Both the position numbers and the translations under genes were made by a program. From NCBI RefSeq assembly GCF_000264765.2, contig NZ_CP006664.1:2046001-2110000 (forward strand): a stretch of DNA of 64,000 nucleotides, written 5' to 3'. The notes below the pieces were generated by a model. The model had not been told where the DNA came from, ran no database searches, and was given only the letters and a program-made list of their open reading frames with translations. Positions 1 through 10,011 of the stretch are shown here, in pieces (positions within the stretch are counted from its first letter, which is position 1; the number at the start of each line of letters is the position of its first letter). The stretch comes from Edwardsiella anguillarum ET080813 (GTDB lineage: Bacteria > Pseudomonadota > Gammaproteobacteria > Enterobacterales > Enterobacteriaceae).

Positions 1-1583
1 TCGGGGTTTTTATTCTTTCGCTCGGCGCGCTGCACGCCGCCGTGGTGCCGCCGGGGGTATCGCTGGCCCCGATCCAGACGCTGACGCGCAATAACGGCAG
101 CGAGCCGGCCTCTCTCGATCCGCACCGGTCGGAAAGCGATGTCGAATTCAATATCCTTCGTGACTTCTTCGAGGGTTTACTGACGCTCGACGGCGAGGGG
201 CAACTGCGCCCGGGGCTGGCCGAGCGCTGGCAGAGTGATGAGGGGCGGATATGGACCTTTTCGCTGCGTCCCGATCTGCACTGGTCTAACGGCGAGGCGC
301 TGACGGCGCAGGATCTGGTGCTGAGCTGGCGGCGACTGATCGACCCGGCTACCGCCTCACCTTACGGGACCTATCTGGTCAACATGGGGGTGGAGAGCGC
401 CGCTGCGATCCAGGAGGGTAAGCTGCCGCCCAGCGCGTTGGGTATCGCGGCGCCGGATGAGCGCACGCTGCGTATCACGCTGGCACAGCCGCTGTCCACC
501 TTCCTATCGATGATGGTGCATCCGGCGCTAGTGCCGGTCAACTCACGGGCGATCGCTCGCTATGGTGACAAATGGACCCAACCGGGCAATTTTGTGGGCA
601 ACGGCGCCTACACCCTCGGCGATTGGATCGTGAACGAGCGGGTGAGCGGAGTACGCAACCCGCGCTACTGGGATGACGCCCACACGGTTATCGATCGGGT
701 CACTTACCTGCCGATCGCCTCGGAGGCGGCGAGTTTTAACCGCTACCGCGCCGGGGAGCTCGACATTAGCAGCATCCCGAGCCCGCAGTTCGCCGCCCTG
801 CGCCAGGCGCTGGGCGATGAGATTCAAATCTTCCCCAAGCTCGGCACCTACTATTACCACTTCAATACTCGCAAGGCGCCCTTCGATGACACGCGGGTAC
901 GCCTGGCCCTCAATCTGGGGCTGGACAAGGATGTCATTGCTGAGAAGGTGCTCGGCCAGGGACAGCGTCCGGCTTGGCTACTCAGCGCCGAGCATATCGG
1001 CGGCATGGCGCTCCATGGCCCGGATTACGCCAGTTGGCCGCGTGAGACGCGCTTTGCGCGAGCCAAGGCGCTGCTGGCTGAGGCCGGGTTTGGGCCCGGA
1101 AACCCACTGCGTTTTACGCTGCTGTATAACACCTCCGAGGGACATCAGCGTATCGCCATCGCCGCTGCCTCCATGTGGAAGAAGAACCTGGGTGTCGAGG
1201 CTAAGTTGAATAATCAGGAGTGGAAATCCCTGCTGGATACCATGCGCAATGGCGACTTCGAGCTGGTACGGACCTCTTGGATTGCCGACTATGACGATCC
1301 GGCGGCGATGCTGAACGCCTTTCGCCGCGGCGACAGCAACAACACCCCGCAGTACAGCAATCCCCGCTTCGATGCCGTGCTGGCACAGGCGTCAGCCAAT
1401 CAGGATCCGGCGGCGCGTCAGCGGCTGTTCCAGCAGGCGGAGGCCATCCTCGCCGGGGATGTACCCACGATTCCACTCTATCACTACGTCAGCGTGCGGC
1501 TGGTGAAGCCCTATGTCGGTGGGTTTAATCCCGGCAATATGGACTATATCTACACGCGGGATATGTATATCCGTGCCCATTGA
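1..1583 (+). CDS. OppA/YgiS-like peptide ABC transporter substrate-binding protein (5' end outside window)
   Basis: Open frame already running at base 3 and ending in TGA at 1583, so the start codon and most of the signal peptide lie before the window; the first visible residues (GVFILSLGALHAA) look like the hydrophobic core and cleavage region of a signal peptide. The mature part is a full family-5 extracellular solute-binding protein of about 510 residues. It has the usual N-terminal pattern (SEPASLDPHR, then FEGLL) and an end (KPYVGGF...YIKAH-like) close to E. coli YgiS and OppA. Such proteins bind oligopeptides or related ligands in the periplasm and deliver them to an ABC permease. No permease or ATPase gene is adjacent downstream, so it may work as an orphan receptor. 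Family assignment is strong; ligand unknown. Confidence 0.85.
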   Translation, partial: GVFILSLGALHAAVVPPGVSLAPIQTLTRNNGSEPASLDPHRSESDVEFNILRDFFEGLLTLDGEGQLRPGLAERWQSDEGRIWTFSLRPDLHWSNGEALTAQDLVLSWRRLIDPATASPYGTYLVNMGVESAAAIQEGKLPPSALGIAAPDERTLRITLAQPLSTFLSMMVHPALVPVNSRAIARYGDKWTQPGNFVGNGAYTLGDWIVNERVSGVRNPRYWDDAHTVIDRVTYLPIASEAASFNRYRAGELDISSIPSPQFAALRQALGDEIQIFPKLGTYYYHFNTRKAPFDDTRVRLALNLGLDKDVIAEKVLGQGQRPAWLLSAEHIGGMALHGPDYASWPRETRFARAKALLAEAGFGPGNPLRFTLLYNTSEGHQRIAIAAASMWKKNLGVEAKLNNQEWKSLLDTMRNGDFELVRTSWIADYDDPAAMLNAFRRGDSNNTPQYSNPRFDAVLAQASANQDPAARQRLFQQAEAILAGDVPTIPLYHYVSVRLVKPYVGGFNPGNMDYIYTRDMYIRAH

Positions 1584-1636
1584 GTCCGCGCGCGGCGCCC
1601 CGCCACAGTGACGAGGGCGCCGGGGAGGGCGCGGGT

Positions 1637-2767
1637 TTAGAGGAACAGCTCCAGCAGCGAGTTGAGGAACAGCTTGCCGTGGGGGGTGACCTGCCAGTGG
1701 CTGGGGGTCTCGCTGATGTAGCCCTGCGCCAGCGCCGCCTCCAGCTGTGGGCGAATCGTGGCCTGGTCCACGCCGGTATAGGCGCTGAAATCGGCGCGCG
1801 GCGCTGGCTCCAGTAGGCGGAAACGGTTCATGAAGAACTCAAACGGCCTCTCCGCCATGGCCACCTGCTGTTGCTGATCCAGGTAGTTGCCCTGCATATA
1901 GCCGCGCGGGTGGCGGGTTTTGGCGCGTCGCTCGATGCGTCCGTCGGCGAAGGTCAGCTTGCCGTGTGCGCCGCAGCCGATCCCCAGATAGTCACCGAAG
2001 CGCCAGTAGTTGAGGTTGTGCTGACACTGGCGTCCCGGCAGGGCATAGGCGGAGGTTTCATACTGCTGGTAGCCTGACTCGCGCAGCAGGCGGTCGCCCT
2101 GCTCAAAGATCTCCCACAGCGCGTCGTCGTCCGGCAGGCGCGGCGGGCGCGATCCGAACAGGGTGTTGGGCTCGATGGTGAGCTGATACCACGACAGGTG
2201 CGGTGGGTTCAGGGCGATGGCCTGACGCAGATCGTCCAACGCCTCTTCCCGGCTCTGCTGCGGCAGGCCGTGCATTAAGTCCAGATTAAAGCTGCGCAGC
2301 CCTAACGCCTCGGCCAGCCGGGCGGCGGCGACGGCCTCCTGCGGCCCGTGAATGCGTCCCAGGCGCTGCAGTTTATCGGCGCTGAAGCTTTGCACCCCGA
2401 TGGAGATACGGTTGACCCCGGCGCGCTGATAGGCGTCGAAGCGCTCGGCCTCGACGGTGCCCGGGTTGGCCTCCAGGGTGATCTCGGCATCGGCGGCCAG
2501 CGGCAGGCGGGCGCGTACGCCGTCCAGCAGGCGCTGCAGCGCTTCGCCGCTGAGTAGGCTGGGCGTTCCGCCCCCGATGAACAGGGTGCTCAGCGGCCGC
2601 CCGGCGGCCCGCGGCAGCTCCTGATCCAGATCGGCCAGCAGATGATCGACATAGGCCTGCTGGGGGATTTCGCCCTTCTGCGCATGGGAGTTAAAGTCGC
2701 AGTAGGGGCATTTCTGCACGCACCACGGGATGTGGATATACAGGCTCAGCGGCGGCAGCTTAAGCAT
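1637..2767 (-). CDS. hemW: HemW, heme chaperone of the radical-SAM superfamily
   Basis: 376 residues. The cluster motif [10 protein letters not shown] sits at residues 16-25, supplying the three cysteines for a radical-SAM 4Fe-4S cluster, followed by GGGTPSLLS and NPGTVE motifs typical of the coproporphyrinogen-oxidase-like branch. HemW proteins bind heme and are thought to insert it into respiratory enzymes rather than act as oxygen-independent coproporphyrinogen oxidases. The start [15 protein letters not shown] was chosen because it matches the E. coli protein (formerly YggW); an upstream in-frame start would add 13 residues encoded inside rdgB. Its first codons overlap the end of rdgB by 8 bases, so the two are translationally coupled. 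Last gene of the minus-strand block. Confidence 0.95.
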   Translation of the reverse strand: MLKLPPLSLYIHIPWCVQKCPYCDFNSHAQKGEIPQQAYVDHLLADLDQELPRAAGRPLSTLFIGGGTPSLLSGEALQRLLDGVRARLPLAADAEITLEANPGTVEAERFDAYQRAGVNRISIGVQSFSADKLQRLGRIHGPQEAVAAARLAEALGLRSFNLDLMHGLPQQSREEALDDLRQAIALNPPHLSWYQLTIEPNTLFGSRPPRLPDDDALWEIFEQGDRLLRESGYQQYETSAYALPGRQCQHNLNYWRFGDYLGIGCGAHGKLTFADGRIERRAKTRHPRGYMQGNYLDQQQQVAMAERPFEFFMNRFRLLEPAPRADFSAYTGVDQATIRPQLEAALAQGYISETPSHWQVTPHGKLFLNSLLELFL

Positions 2768-3353
2768 GGCGCATCCGATCCAGCAGCTGCTGTAGGGCCT
2801 GGCCACGGTGGGAAATGGCGCGCTTTTGCTCTCGGCTCAGCTGCGCCGCGGTGCAGCCCTGCGCCGGGACGAAGAAGATGGGATCATAGCCAAAGCCGCC
2901 GTCGCCGCTGGGTGCCGCTGCTATCTCGCCCTCCCAGACGCCGTGGCAGACCAGCGGGGTCGGGTCGTCGGCATGACGCAGGTAGACCAGTACGCAGTGG
3001 AAGCGCGCCTGGCGCTGGCCGGCCGGAACATCGCGCAGCGCGTGCAGCAGCTTTTCTAGATTGGCGCGATCGCTGGCGTCTTCCCCGGCGTAGCGTGCGG
3101 AGTAGATCCCCGGCGCCCCGCCCAGGGCATCCACCGCCAGGCCCGAGTCGTCGGCGATCGCCGGCAGTCCGCTGAGGCGCGCGGCGTGGCGGGCTTTGAG
3201 GATAGCGTTTTCGATAAAGGTCAGCCCGGTCTCTTCGGCGCCCTCGATGCCCAGCGTGCTCTGGGCGACGATATCCAGGCCAAAATCGGTCAGCAGGGAG
3301 GCGAGCTCCCGAACTTTACCGGCGTTACCGGTGGCGAGTACCACGTGTTGCAT
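2760..3353 (-). CDS. rdgB: RdgB, dITP/XTP pyrophosphatase
   Basis: 197 residues, the normal length of the Ham1/RdgB family. It begins [21 protein letters not shown], with the nucleotide-binding signature ATGNxGK at residues 7-13, and carries the family motif [13 protein letters not shown]. The enzyme hydrolyses non-canonical purine nucleoside triphosphates (dITP, XTP) to monophosphates, keeping deaminated bases out of DNA. It lies between yggU and hemW as in E. coli and overlaps hemW by 8 bases. A perfect 13-bp inverted repeat lies just upstream. High certainty. Confidence 0.96.
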   Translation of the reverse strand: MQHVVLATGNAGKVRELASLLTDFGLDIVAQSTLGIEGAEETGLTFIENAILKARHAARLSGLPAIADDSGLAVDALGGAPGIYSARYAGEDASDRANLEKLLHALRDVPAGQRQARFHCVLVYLRHADDPTPLVCHGVWEGEIAAAPSGDGGFGYDPIFFVPAQGCTAAQLSREQKRAISHRGQALQQLLDRMRHA

Positions 3354-3372
3354 GATTCGGATCCTATTGAGG

Positions 3373-3403
3373 ACAGCGGCAGGCCGTAGTGGCCTGCCGC
3401 TGT
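3373..3403. repeat. 13-bp perfect hairpin between yggU and rdgB
   Basis: ACAGCGGCAGGCC at 3373-3385 and its exact complement at 3391-3403 enclose a 5-base loop. No T-run follows on either strand, so this is not a textbook intrinsic terminator. It could stabilise an mRNA end or attenuate transcription between yggU and rdgB. Confidence 0.5.
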
Positions 3404-3434
3404 GTCGTGTCAGAGTGCGGCGTCGGTGTCCCGC

Positions 3435-3725
3435 TTATTCGAGCGCCGCCGCCACCGCGTCGGGGATCTGCTGCGGCTGGCTGATGCGCAGTTGTTTATG
3501 GCGTCCCAGCTCACCCTTTTCCAGCGTGATGCGGCTTTTGGCGACGCGAAACTGCTTGGCGATGAATTTTAGCAGGTGGGCGTTAGCCTGACCATCGACC
3601 GGCGGCGCGGTGATGGCGACCTTTAGCTCATCGCCGTGCAGCCCGATGATGAGGTCCCGGCTGGCCTTCGGCTGAATATACAGTCGCAGGATCCAGTCGT
3701 CGCCCTCCCGGCTGACTGCGCTCAC
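3435..3725 (-). CDS. yggU: YggU, DUF167 family protein
   Basis: 96 residues with the DUF167 core [21 protein letters not shown] and APPVDGQAN. The function of this small basic alpha/beta protein is not established. The start is taken as the GTG at 3725, whose GTGA overlaps the yggT stop codon and gives exactly the E. coli YggU length; a start 4 codons upstream is possible but lies inside yggT. Part of the yggS-yggT-yggU-rdgB-hemW cluster. Confidence 0.88.
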   Translation of the reverse strand: MSAVSREGDDWILRLYIQPKASRDLIIGLHGDELKVAITAPPVDGQANAHLLKFIAKQFRVAKSRITLEKGELGRHKQLRISQPQQIPDAVAAALE

Positions 3726-4276
3726 AGCAGGAACCACAGCTGGCCGAATAGATCGATACCCAGGTAGTTGAGCAGGTACAGCACCAGGATCACCACCATG
3801 GCGGAGAAATCCAGTCCGCCCATCGCCGGGATGATGCGCCGGATCGGCGCCATCATCGGCTCGGTCAGTTGGTAGAGCACGTAGTCCATCGGGCTGCGCC
3901 CCTGGCTAATCCAGCTCATGATCGAACGGATGATGATCACCCAGAACACCAGGTAGCCGGCAGACTTGACCACCGAGATCAGGCCAAACAGCAGGTTATA
4001 GGGGCTGAGGGAGAGGGAACCGCTCTGGATCAGCAGTAGCAGCGGGTATTTGACGGTCATCAGGATGAACGCCAGCAGCAGCGAGGCGGAGTCGATAGGC
4101 CCCAAAGGCGGCAGAATGCGGCGCAGCGGCGCCACCACCGGCTGGGTTAGCTTCACGATAAACTGCGAAAGCGGGTTGTAGAAATCGCTGCGCGCCCACT
4201 GCATCCAGATGCGCAACAGCAGCACCATGACATACAGATCGAGCAGCGTTTTGACCAAAAACGTCAGTGTTAGCAT
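3722..4276 (-). CDS. yggT: YggT family integral membrane protein
   Basis: 184 residues made of two similar halves, each with hydrophobic spans and the family motif around [18 protein letters not shown] (N half) and [20 protein letters not shown] (C half), as expected for the duplicated YggT fold. Inner-membrane protein; in plants and cyanobacteria homologues help cytochrome and photosystem assembly, and in bacteria they have been linked to osmotic tolerance and cell division. It overlaps yggU by 4 bases, so the pair is probably co-translated. Confidence 0.92.
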   Translation of the reverse strand: MLTLTFLVKTLLDLYVMVLLLRIWMQWARSDFYNPLSQFIVKLTQPVVAPLRRILPPLGPIDSASLLLAFILMTVKYPLLLLIQSGSLSLSPYNLLFGLISVVKSAGYLVFWVIIIRSIMSWISQGRSPMDYVLYQLTEPMMAPIRRIIPAMGGLDFSAMVVILVLYLLNYLGIDLFGQLWFLL

Positions 4277-4381
4277 GAAAAGCCCTTTTTCCGTCGGTAG
4301 TAAAGCTTACCCGCCCGCGATCTGGCGCCGGGGGTAAGTAAAAAGCGCTGCCAGCGGCAGCCGTGGGTAGTCGCGCCGCGT

Positions 4382-5092
4382 TTAGGCCGTGCCGTAGTCG
4401 CGGGCGCCGAAAATGGCGGTACCGATGCGTACCAGGGTACTGCCGGCCGTAATGGCGGCCTCCATATCATGGGTCATCCCCAGCGACAGGGTATCCAGCT
4501 GGGGGTAGCGCCGCTGCAGGGCAGACAGCGCCTGCGCCATACGGGTACAGACCGCCAGCTGGCGGGCCGGATCGTCCTCCGGTGCCGGAATGGCCATCAG
4601 ACCGCGCAGACGCAGGCGGGGCAGCTGACTGATGGCGTCGGCCAGCGCGTCGATCTGCTCCAGCGCGATGCCGGACTTGCTCTGCTCATCGCTGATATTC
4701 ACTTGAATCAATACGTTAAGCGGCTCAAGCTGTGCCGGGCGCTGTTCGTTTAAACGCTGAGCGATTTTCACACGATCGACGGTGTGGATCCAATCAAAAT
4801 GCTCGGCCACCGGGCGGCTTTTATTGGACTGCAGCGGCCCGATAAAGTGCCATTCCAACGCGTCGCCCTGCGGCTGCTGGCGGTAGTGCTGGATTTTACT
4901 GACGCCCTCCTGAACATAGTTTTCGCCAAAGGCGCGCTGCCCAGCGGCGATGGCGGCGTCGATGTCCTCAATGGGTTTAGTCTTGCTGACGGCCAGCAGG
5001 GTGATGTCCCGCGGGTTGCGTCCGCACTGTTCGGCCGCGCGGACAATGCGCTGCCGGACCGCGTCGAGATTGTGTTTAATGGTGGTATTCAT
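4382..5092 (-). CDS. yggS: YggS, pyridoxal-phosphate homeostasis protein (PLPBP)
   Basis: 236 residues, beginning MNTTIKHNLDAVRQRI. The PLP-binding lysine lies in the LLAVSKTKP motif near residue 36, and the phosphate-binding LSLGMTHDMEAAI segment near the C terminus is intact. The family has a fold-type III barrel without known catalysis and buffers PLP and amino-acid pools. The start follows E. coli; the frame stays open upstream for 46 codons, but those lack family similarity. In E. coli yggR lies between yggS and ruvX; here only 170 bases separate them and no yggR remnant is seen. Confidence 0.94.
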   Translation of the reverse strand: MNTTIKHNLDAVRQRIVRAAEQCGRNPRDITLLAVSKTKPIEDIDAAIAAGQRAFGENYVQEGVSKIQHYRQQPQGDALEWHFIGPLQSNKSRPVAEHFDWIHTVDRVKIAQRLNEQRPAQLEPLNVLIQVNISDEQSKSGIALEQIDALADAISQLPRLRLRGLMAIPAPEDDPARQLAVCTRMAQALSALQRRYPQLDTLSLGMTHDMEAAITAGSTLVRIGTAIFGARDYGTA

Positions 5093-5262
5093 GGTGCCTC
5101 GTCCCGGGGAGTGGGAAAAACGTCGCGGCCAGCGTCGTGACCGCGAACCGTGCCGTGTAGTGTAAAGCAAAACGGCGTCGCGCTGCACCTTTGCCGCCGG
5201 CGCCGCCCTGTGCAGTGTACATGGGGGCAATTATGGCAGAGTCAATCCGTGCCCGGCGCGCA

Positions 5263-5685
5263 TCAGTATGCCTGGTGCTCGAACCAGCTCTCCAGGATCA
5301 GCGCGGCAGAGGCGGCGTCGACGCGGCCTTTCTCCAGTGCGCGGTAGCCGCCGCCGGCAAACAGGTGGGCGCGGGCCTCCACGGTGCTCAGGCGCTCATC
5401 CTGCAGGGCGACCTGTACGCCAAAGCGGCCGTGCAGGCGATTGGCGAACTTTCGCGCCATCTGCGTCAGCGGCTGCTCGCTGCCGTCCATGTTCAGCGGC
5501 AGGCCGACCACCACCAGATTCGGCTGCCATTCGCGCAGCACCTTCTCAATCTGCTGCCAGTCCGGAACGCCGTCGTTGGCCTTGAAGGATTGCAGCGGGC
5601 GGGCGCTGCCGGTGAGCTCCTGTCCGATGGCGCAGCCGATGCTGCGGGTGCCGAAGTCGAAGGCGAGAATAGTTCGGGGATTCAT
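5263..5685 (-). CDS. ruvX: RuvX/YqgF, putative Holliday-junction resolvase and 16S pre-rRNA nuclease
   Basis: 140 residues with the RNase-H-like start [17 protein letters not shown] (first catalytic Asp near residue 10), the [12 protein letters not shown] motif, the [10 protein letters not shown] segment with a second acidic residue, and a C-terminal [13 protein letters not shown] with the last Asp. YqgF enzymes mature the 5' end of 16S rRNA; the resolvase role is by fold only. ATG overlaps the yqgE stop as ATGA, so translation is coupled. Confidence 0.95.
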   Translation of the reverse strand: MNPRTILAFDFGTRSIGCAIGQELTGSARPLQSFKANDGVPDWQQIEKVLREWQPNLVVVGLPLNMDGSEQPLTQMARKFANRLHGRFGVQVALQDERLSTVEARAHLFAGGGYRALEKGRVDAASAALILESWFEHQAY

Positions 5686-6248
5686 CAGGCGTGTCCTGCG
5701 TTACAAGGCATATTACGGATATCGACCCCCAGCTTTTTCGCCGCGCAAATCCAGCGGTCGGCCAGCGGGGTGCGAAATAGGATCTGACTGTCGGCCTCTA
5801 CCGTGAGCCAGGCATTGTCCAGCAGCTCCTGCTCCAGCTGTCCCTTGCTCCAGCTGCAGTAGCCCAGGGTGACCAGAATCTCCTGCGGCTGGCGGTCGGT
5901 GCCCAGAGTCTCCAGCACGTCGCGTGAGGTGGTCAGCATACAGCCCGGACCAATGTCGGCGCTGGAGCCAAAGGTATCCGTCGGGCTGTGCAGGACAAAA
6001 CCGCGATCCTCCGCCAGCGGGCCGCCGGCTAGCACCGGCTTGTCCAGGCGGATGGCGACATCGCGCGGGGAGGGGGTAATGTCGAGCTTTTCCAGCAGGC
6101 TGGACAGCGTGAGCTGCTCCAGGGGTTTATTGATGATCATGCCCATGGCGCCATCCTCATTGTGTTCGCACACATAGATGACGGTGCGTTTGAAGCGACT
6201 GTCCTGCATGGCGGGCATGGCAATCAGAAAATGGTGCGCTAGTTTCAT
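5685..6248 (-). CDS. yqgE: YqgE, UPF0301 family protein
   Basis: 187 residues, with the family hallmarks [19 protein letters not shown] at the N terminus, [14 protein letters not shown] and the [15 protein letters not shown] motif. Function unknown; it forms a conserved pair with ruvX across gammaproteobacteria. The 230 bases upstream, toward gshB, hold no gene that I can see. Confidence 0.94.
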   Translation of the reverse strand: MKLAHHFLIAMPAMQDSRFKRTVIYVCEHNEDGAMGMIINKPLEQLTLSSLLEKLDITPSPRDVAIRLDKPVLAGGPLAEDRGFVLHSPTDTFGSSADIGPGCMLTTSRDVLETLGTDRQPQEILVTLGYCSWSKGQLEQELLDNAWLTVEADSQILFRTPLADRWICAAKKLGVDIRNMPCNAGHA

Positions 6249-6477
6249 GGTGATATTTTCAACTCGCTGTTTTTGTCGGTGTCAGTATGCGAATTTTTCC
6301 CGCTCAAGTCACGGGGGGCGCGGCGGCTATTCGACCTTGCGCATGTCTTGGCCGCCGGATCGTCCCGGCGGTAGCGACGCTGATAACGCGATAGACGGCG
6401 GTGCGCCGGAAAAGCGGGGGGACGATGATGCGGGGCACGCGGATACGCGCCCCGCCGGTCGGTGAATGCCGAGGGGA

Positions 6478-7428
6478 TCAGCGGGCGGCCAGACGCGCCT
6501 CAATGGCGTCCATCAGCATACCGGTGATGGAGACCGGGAAGGCCGCTTCGATCTCGCGGGCGCAGGTCGGGCTGGTGACGTTGATCTCAGTCAGGCGGTC
6601 GCCAATGATATCGAGGCCGACGAAGATCAGCCCCTTCTCTTTGAGCACCGGGGCAACCTTACGTGCGATGGCCCAGTCGCTCTCGCTCAGGGGGCGTGCC
6701 TCGCCGCGGCCGCCGGCCGCCAGGTTGCCGCGGGTTTCGCCGCTTTTGGGAATGCGCGCCAGGCAGTAGGGCACCGGTTCGCCGTCGACCACCAGAACGC
6801 GCTTATCGCCGTCGACGATCGCCGGCAGGTAGTTTTGCGCCATGCAGAAGCGTTTACCGTGCTCGGTGAGGGTTTCGATGATCACCGACAGGTTGGGGTC
6901 ATCCTGCTTGATGCGGAAGATGGAGGCGCCGCCCATGCCGTCCAGCGGCTTGAGGATCACGTCGCCGTGGCGGGCGTGAAAGTCACGCAGGTGCGCGGCG
7001 CTGCGGCTGACCAGGGTATCCGGCGTCAGGTCGGCGAACCAGGCGGTAAACAGCTTTTCATTGCAGTCGCGCAGGCTTTGCGGCTTGTTGACGATCAGTG
7101 TGCCGCGGGCCTCCGCGCGCTCCAGAATGTAGGTGGCGTAGATAAACTCGGTGTCGAACGGCGGATCCTTACGCATCAGGATCACGTCGAGATCGGCCAG
7201 GGCAATATCCTGTTTGCCGTCGAAGCGGTACCAGCTGGCCTTGTCATCGCTGACGCTGAGCAGACGGGTTTGCGCGCGCGCCTCTCCCTGCCGCAGATAG
7301 AGTGAGTCCATCTCCATATAGTGCAGCTGGTAGCCCCGGCGCTGGGCCTCCAGCAGCATGGCAAAACTGGTGTCTTTCTTGATGTTAATGGATGCGATGG
7401 GATCCATTACAATACCGAGCTTAATCAT
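6478..7428 (-). CDS. gshB: GshB, glutathione synthetase
   Basis: 316 residues, the E. coli length. It starts MIKLGIVMDPIASINIKKD and carries an ATP-grasp domain with the glycine loop DGMGGASIFR near residue 165, the LVVDGEP segment and a metal-binding end EINVTSPTCAREIE. It joins gamma-glutamylcysteine and glycine using ATP in the cytosol, the last step of glutathione synthesis. The order rsmE-gshB-yqgE is the E. coli one. Confidence 0.97.
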   Translation of the reverse strand: MIKLGIVMDPIASINIKKDTSFAMLLEAQRRGYQLHYMEMDSLYLRQGEARAQTRLLSVSDDKASWYRFDGKQDIALADLDVILMRKDPPFDTEFIYATYILERAEARGTLIVNKPQSLRDCNEKLFTAWFADLTPDTLVSRSAAHLRDFHARHGDVILKPLDGMGGASIFRIKQDDPNLSVIIETLTEHGKRFCMAQNYLPAIVDGDKRVLVVDGEPVPYCLARIPKSGETRGNLAAGGRGEARPLSESDWAIARKVAPVLKEKGLIFVGLDIIGDRLTEINVTSPTCAREIEAAFPVSITGMLMDAIEARLAAR

Positions 7429-7460
7429 ACTATTCTCCTGTCTCTTTCGCGGATTCTGCC

Positions 7461-8192
7461 TCAGCCCAAATCGCCAAAGCGGACCTGAAGTGCGGTGATG
7501 GCGGTGAGCGCCGTCGTCTCGGTGCGCAGTACGCGCGGCCCCAATAGGATATCAGTAAAGTGGTAGTCGGCGGTCATGGCAATCTCTGCCGCCGACAGGC
7601 CGCCTTCGGGGCCGATCAATAGCCGAACGCGGGTCAGGGGCTGCGGCAGGGTATTGATGCTGGCGCTGGCGCGCGGATGCAGGTTAAGACGCAGGCAGGC
7701 GTCTTCTTCAGCGCACCAGGCCTCCAGATCCATTGCCGGACGGATCTGGGGAATGCGGTTGCGCCCGCACTGTTCGCAGGCGGCGATGGCGATTTTCTGC
7801 CACTGCTGCTGTTTTTTGGCCATCCGCTCGGCGTCCAGACGCACCCCACAGCGCTCGGAGATCAGCGGCGTAATGACGCTGACGCCCAGCTCGATCGACT
7901 TCTGAATAGTGAACTCCATTTTTTCACCGCGCGACATCACCTGGCCTAGATGCAGGTGAAGAGGGGACTCGCGATCCTCCTCCTGCGCGTGAGTAAGACG
8001 TACGCGCACGCTTTTTTTGTCTGCGCTGATGATCTCGGCGTCGAAGACCCGGTTGCTGCCATCGAACAGCTGCAGGGCCTGGCTGGGCCCCATGCGCAGT
8101 ACCCGGCCAACGTGGTTGGCGGCATCGTCGCACAGGCTGACTTCGCCGGGAATGCTCAGGGGCTGTGGGTGGTAAATACGGGGAATTCGCAT
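7461..8192 (-). CDS. rsmE: RsmE, 16S rRNA m3U1498 methyltransferase
   Basis: 243 residues, SPOUT-fold methyltransferase, starting [12 protein letters not shown]. The C-terminal knot is marked by [14 protein letters not shown] and [15 protein letters not shown]. It methylates N3 of U1498 in 16S rRNA using S-adenosylmethionine. The frame is open for 76 codons upstream of this ATG, but the chosen start matches the family. It lies 32 bases upstream of gshB. Confidence 0.96.
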   Translation of the reverse strand: MRIPRIYHPQPLSIPGEVSLCDDAANHVGRVLRMGPSQALQLFDGSNRVFDAEIISADKKSVRVRLTHAQEEDRESPLHLHLGQVMSRGEKMEFTIQKSIELGVSVITPLISERCGVRLDAERMAKKQQQWQKIAIAACEQCGRNRIPQIRPAMDLEAWCAEEDACLRLNLHPRASASINTLPQPLTRVRLLIGPEGGLSAAEIAMTADYHFTDILLGPRVLRTETTALTAITALQVRFGDLG

Positions 8193-8295
8193 GGGGGGAT
8201 CCTCAGGCAGGGTGAAAGGCGTACGCCGGTACGCCGATAGATACAGGGTGCGATTATATACCCGCCCTGCGCCGAGTGGCAGAGGCGGGATCGGG

Positions 8296-9009
8296 CTACG
8301 GTTTACGCGCTGCGCAGGCTTGCTGTACGTAGGGGTTATGGTTTCCCTGCACCGCGGCGACGCGCGCTTCGCGCTGGCACTCCCAGGCGGTGACCGGATA
8401 CTGGCGATCCCAGACCTCAAACAGGCGGGTCTGCTGCGGGGAGAGGCGGATATGGTAGCGATCGCGCATGTAGAAGTAAGTACGAGCGATAGCGCCGCGT
8501 GCGCGCTCCGGCGGTTCGGCCTGCTTGTTTTTGAAATCGACCTTCATGGTGCACTGGCCATACTGCCCCTCGCCGCCGCGCCACTGGCTGAAGGCGAAGT
8601 TATTGCGATCGCCGTTGACCTCGCCGATGGCCGGCTGCAGGTTGTGCAGATCGGTCTCGATACGCACATAGTCGGGGTTCTTGGCGCAGTTTTTTCGTCC
8701 ACCCTCCTGCCAGCACTGCAGCTGGTGGCCGAATTGCCAGGCCGGCATGACGTGCTCCCACTCGATGCGTCCGGCGCGGTGGGCGTTTTTACGCACCTGG
8801 TAGCCGCAGCTGGCCAGGTCGGGAGTGCCTTTTTTCCCCCGCCAGTCGATGCGGCAGCCGCAGTAAAAGGTGCCGGGGGCGTCGCGGTTGATTTTGACCG
8901 CGGCGGCCTTGGCCTGGGAGAAGTTATGGATAGTTTCTGCCTGGGCGCCTGACGTCAGCAGCAGGCTGCCCAGCAGGGCGGAGAGAGCGATGAAGGATTT
9001 GGGCGACAT
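8296..9009 (-). CDS. endA: EndA, periplasmic DNA endonuclease I
   Basis: 237 residues with a cleavable signal peptide ([20 protein letters not shown] then AQA). The His-Me finger nuclease core is present as [12 protein letters not shown], followed by [16 protein letters not shown], and cysteines are spaced as in E. coli endonuclease I. It cuts double-stranded DNA in the periplasm. Gene order sprT-endA-rsmE as in E. coli. Confidence 0.96.
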   Translation of the reverse strand: MSPKSFIALSALLGSLLLTSGAQAETIHNFSQAKAAAVKINRDAPGTFYCGCRIDWRGKKGTPDLASCGYQVRKNAHRAGRIEWEHVMPAWQFGHQLQCWQEGGRKNCAKNPDYVRIETDLHNLQPAIGEVNGDRNNFAFSQWRGGEGQYGQCTMKVDFKNKQAEPPERARGAIARTYFYMRDRYHIRLSPQQTRLFEVWDRQYPVTAWECQREARVAAVQGNHNPYVQQACAARKP

Positions 9010-9125
9010 ATTCTAAAACGGTGTTGGAATGAGAAAGTCAGCAGAGTAGACAATACGCGGTTTGCGGGCAACCTTTTGCGCCCGGCGCGTTTAATTTTTA
9101 GAAAGTGTGGGAAAGCGTCGCGCGC

Positions 9126-9635
9126 CTACGCCGCGTCGGGGGTGAAGCTCAGCGCGGCGCCGCACTGGCGGCAGCGGTAGTTGGACTCGCCGCGCTGAAC
9201 GCGGTTATGGCGGCGCAGGGTCAGCTGGTGCTGCTGGCAGGCGCAGCGGTAGGTGAAGGTGCGCCCGCGCACCGAATCGACGCTGAAGCGGTGGGTTCGC
9301 TGCGGCTCCACGCCCAGTATCTCCGCCATCATCCAGCGCCACTCTCTGCCGTGGGGCGCGACGCGGCCAAAGCGGCGGTAGACCAGCAGATGCGCCAGCT
9401 CATGGGGGATGACGCTGTCGATAAACGCCTGCCCGTTTTCCAGCAGCAGCACCGGGTTCAGCCGGATTTGCCACTGCTGTGGCCAGGCGGTGCCCGCGAC
9501 GGTGCCGCGCTGGCGGTAATCAATCTGGGGCAGCGGGAGGGGGTGATTCAGGCGCTGTTCGGCCTGGCTAAGGCAATGGCGCAGGGTGTGCATGACGGCC
9601 TGCTGTAGGGCGATGGGGAGTCGTGGCGTGTTCAT
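9126..9635 (-). CDS. sprT: SprT family zinc-metalloprotease-like protein
   Basis: 169 residues with the HELAHLL zinc motif and, downstream, [15 protein letters not shown] and YRCRQCG metal-binding cysteines. It is the bacterial relative of SPRTN; its role in E. coli is not well defined. The start [14 protein letters not shown] matches E. coli SprT; an upstream in-frame start adds 12 residues and is less likely. It is the last gene of this minus-strand block and runs away from cadB. Confidence 0.92.
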   Translation of the reverse strand: MNTPRLPIALQQAVMHTLRHCLSQAEQRLNHPLPLPQIDYRQRGTVAGTAWPQQWQIRLNPVLLLENGQAFIDSVIPHELAHLLVYRRFGRVAPHGREWRWMMAEILGVEPQRTHRFSVDSVRGRTFTYRCACQQHQLTLRRHNRVQRGESNYRCRQCGAALSFTPDAA

Positions 9636-9699
9636 GGCGGCCAGCATAGCGATGACGGGGAGGATGTTCAAGGGGGAGGCGCGCCGTCAAAAAAATCGA

Positions 9700-10011
9700 T
9701 TAATTAATGTACATCGTTCAGCGTGTCTTCACGTATTGACGGGAAATAGGACGCGTCGCCGGGAAAGCGCCTGCGGGGGGAAATAATTATCTTGATGATT
9801 ATATTGTATATTTATTTTCATTTATTTTACGTGGAAATGTGTCCATGCAACACATTGAATTTAAAAGTAAAAAATGATTGTAAAAATATTGTTTATCACG
9901 GGAAAAGATGACTTTCTTTTCTATAATTATCTGCGGAGCCTGCCCGTTTACTGACATGCGCTCCAGTGGGCCTGCGTTATGGCCAGTCATCATCACAGGG
10001 GAGCGCAGACT
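9700..10011 (+). promoter_or_regulatory. AT-rich control region upstream of cadBA
   Basis: About 310 bases without a gene. The part at 9781-9945 is strikingly A+T-rich compared with the surrounding sequence. A consensus -10 TATAAT at 9922-9927 has no good -35 at the right distance (CGGGAA), as expected for an activator-dependent promoter. In E. coli, cadBA is silenced by H-NS and switched on by the membrane sensor CadC at low pH with lysine. The sequence fits that logic, but I cannot mark a CadC site with confidence. Confidence 0.55.
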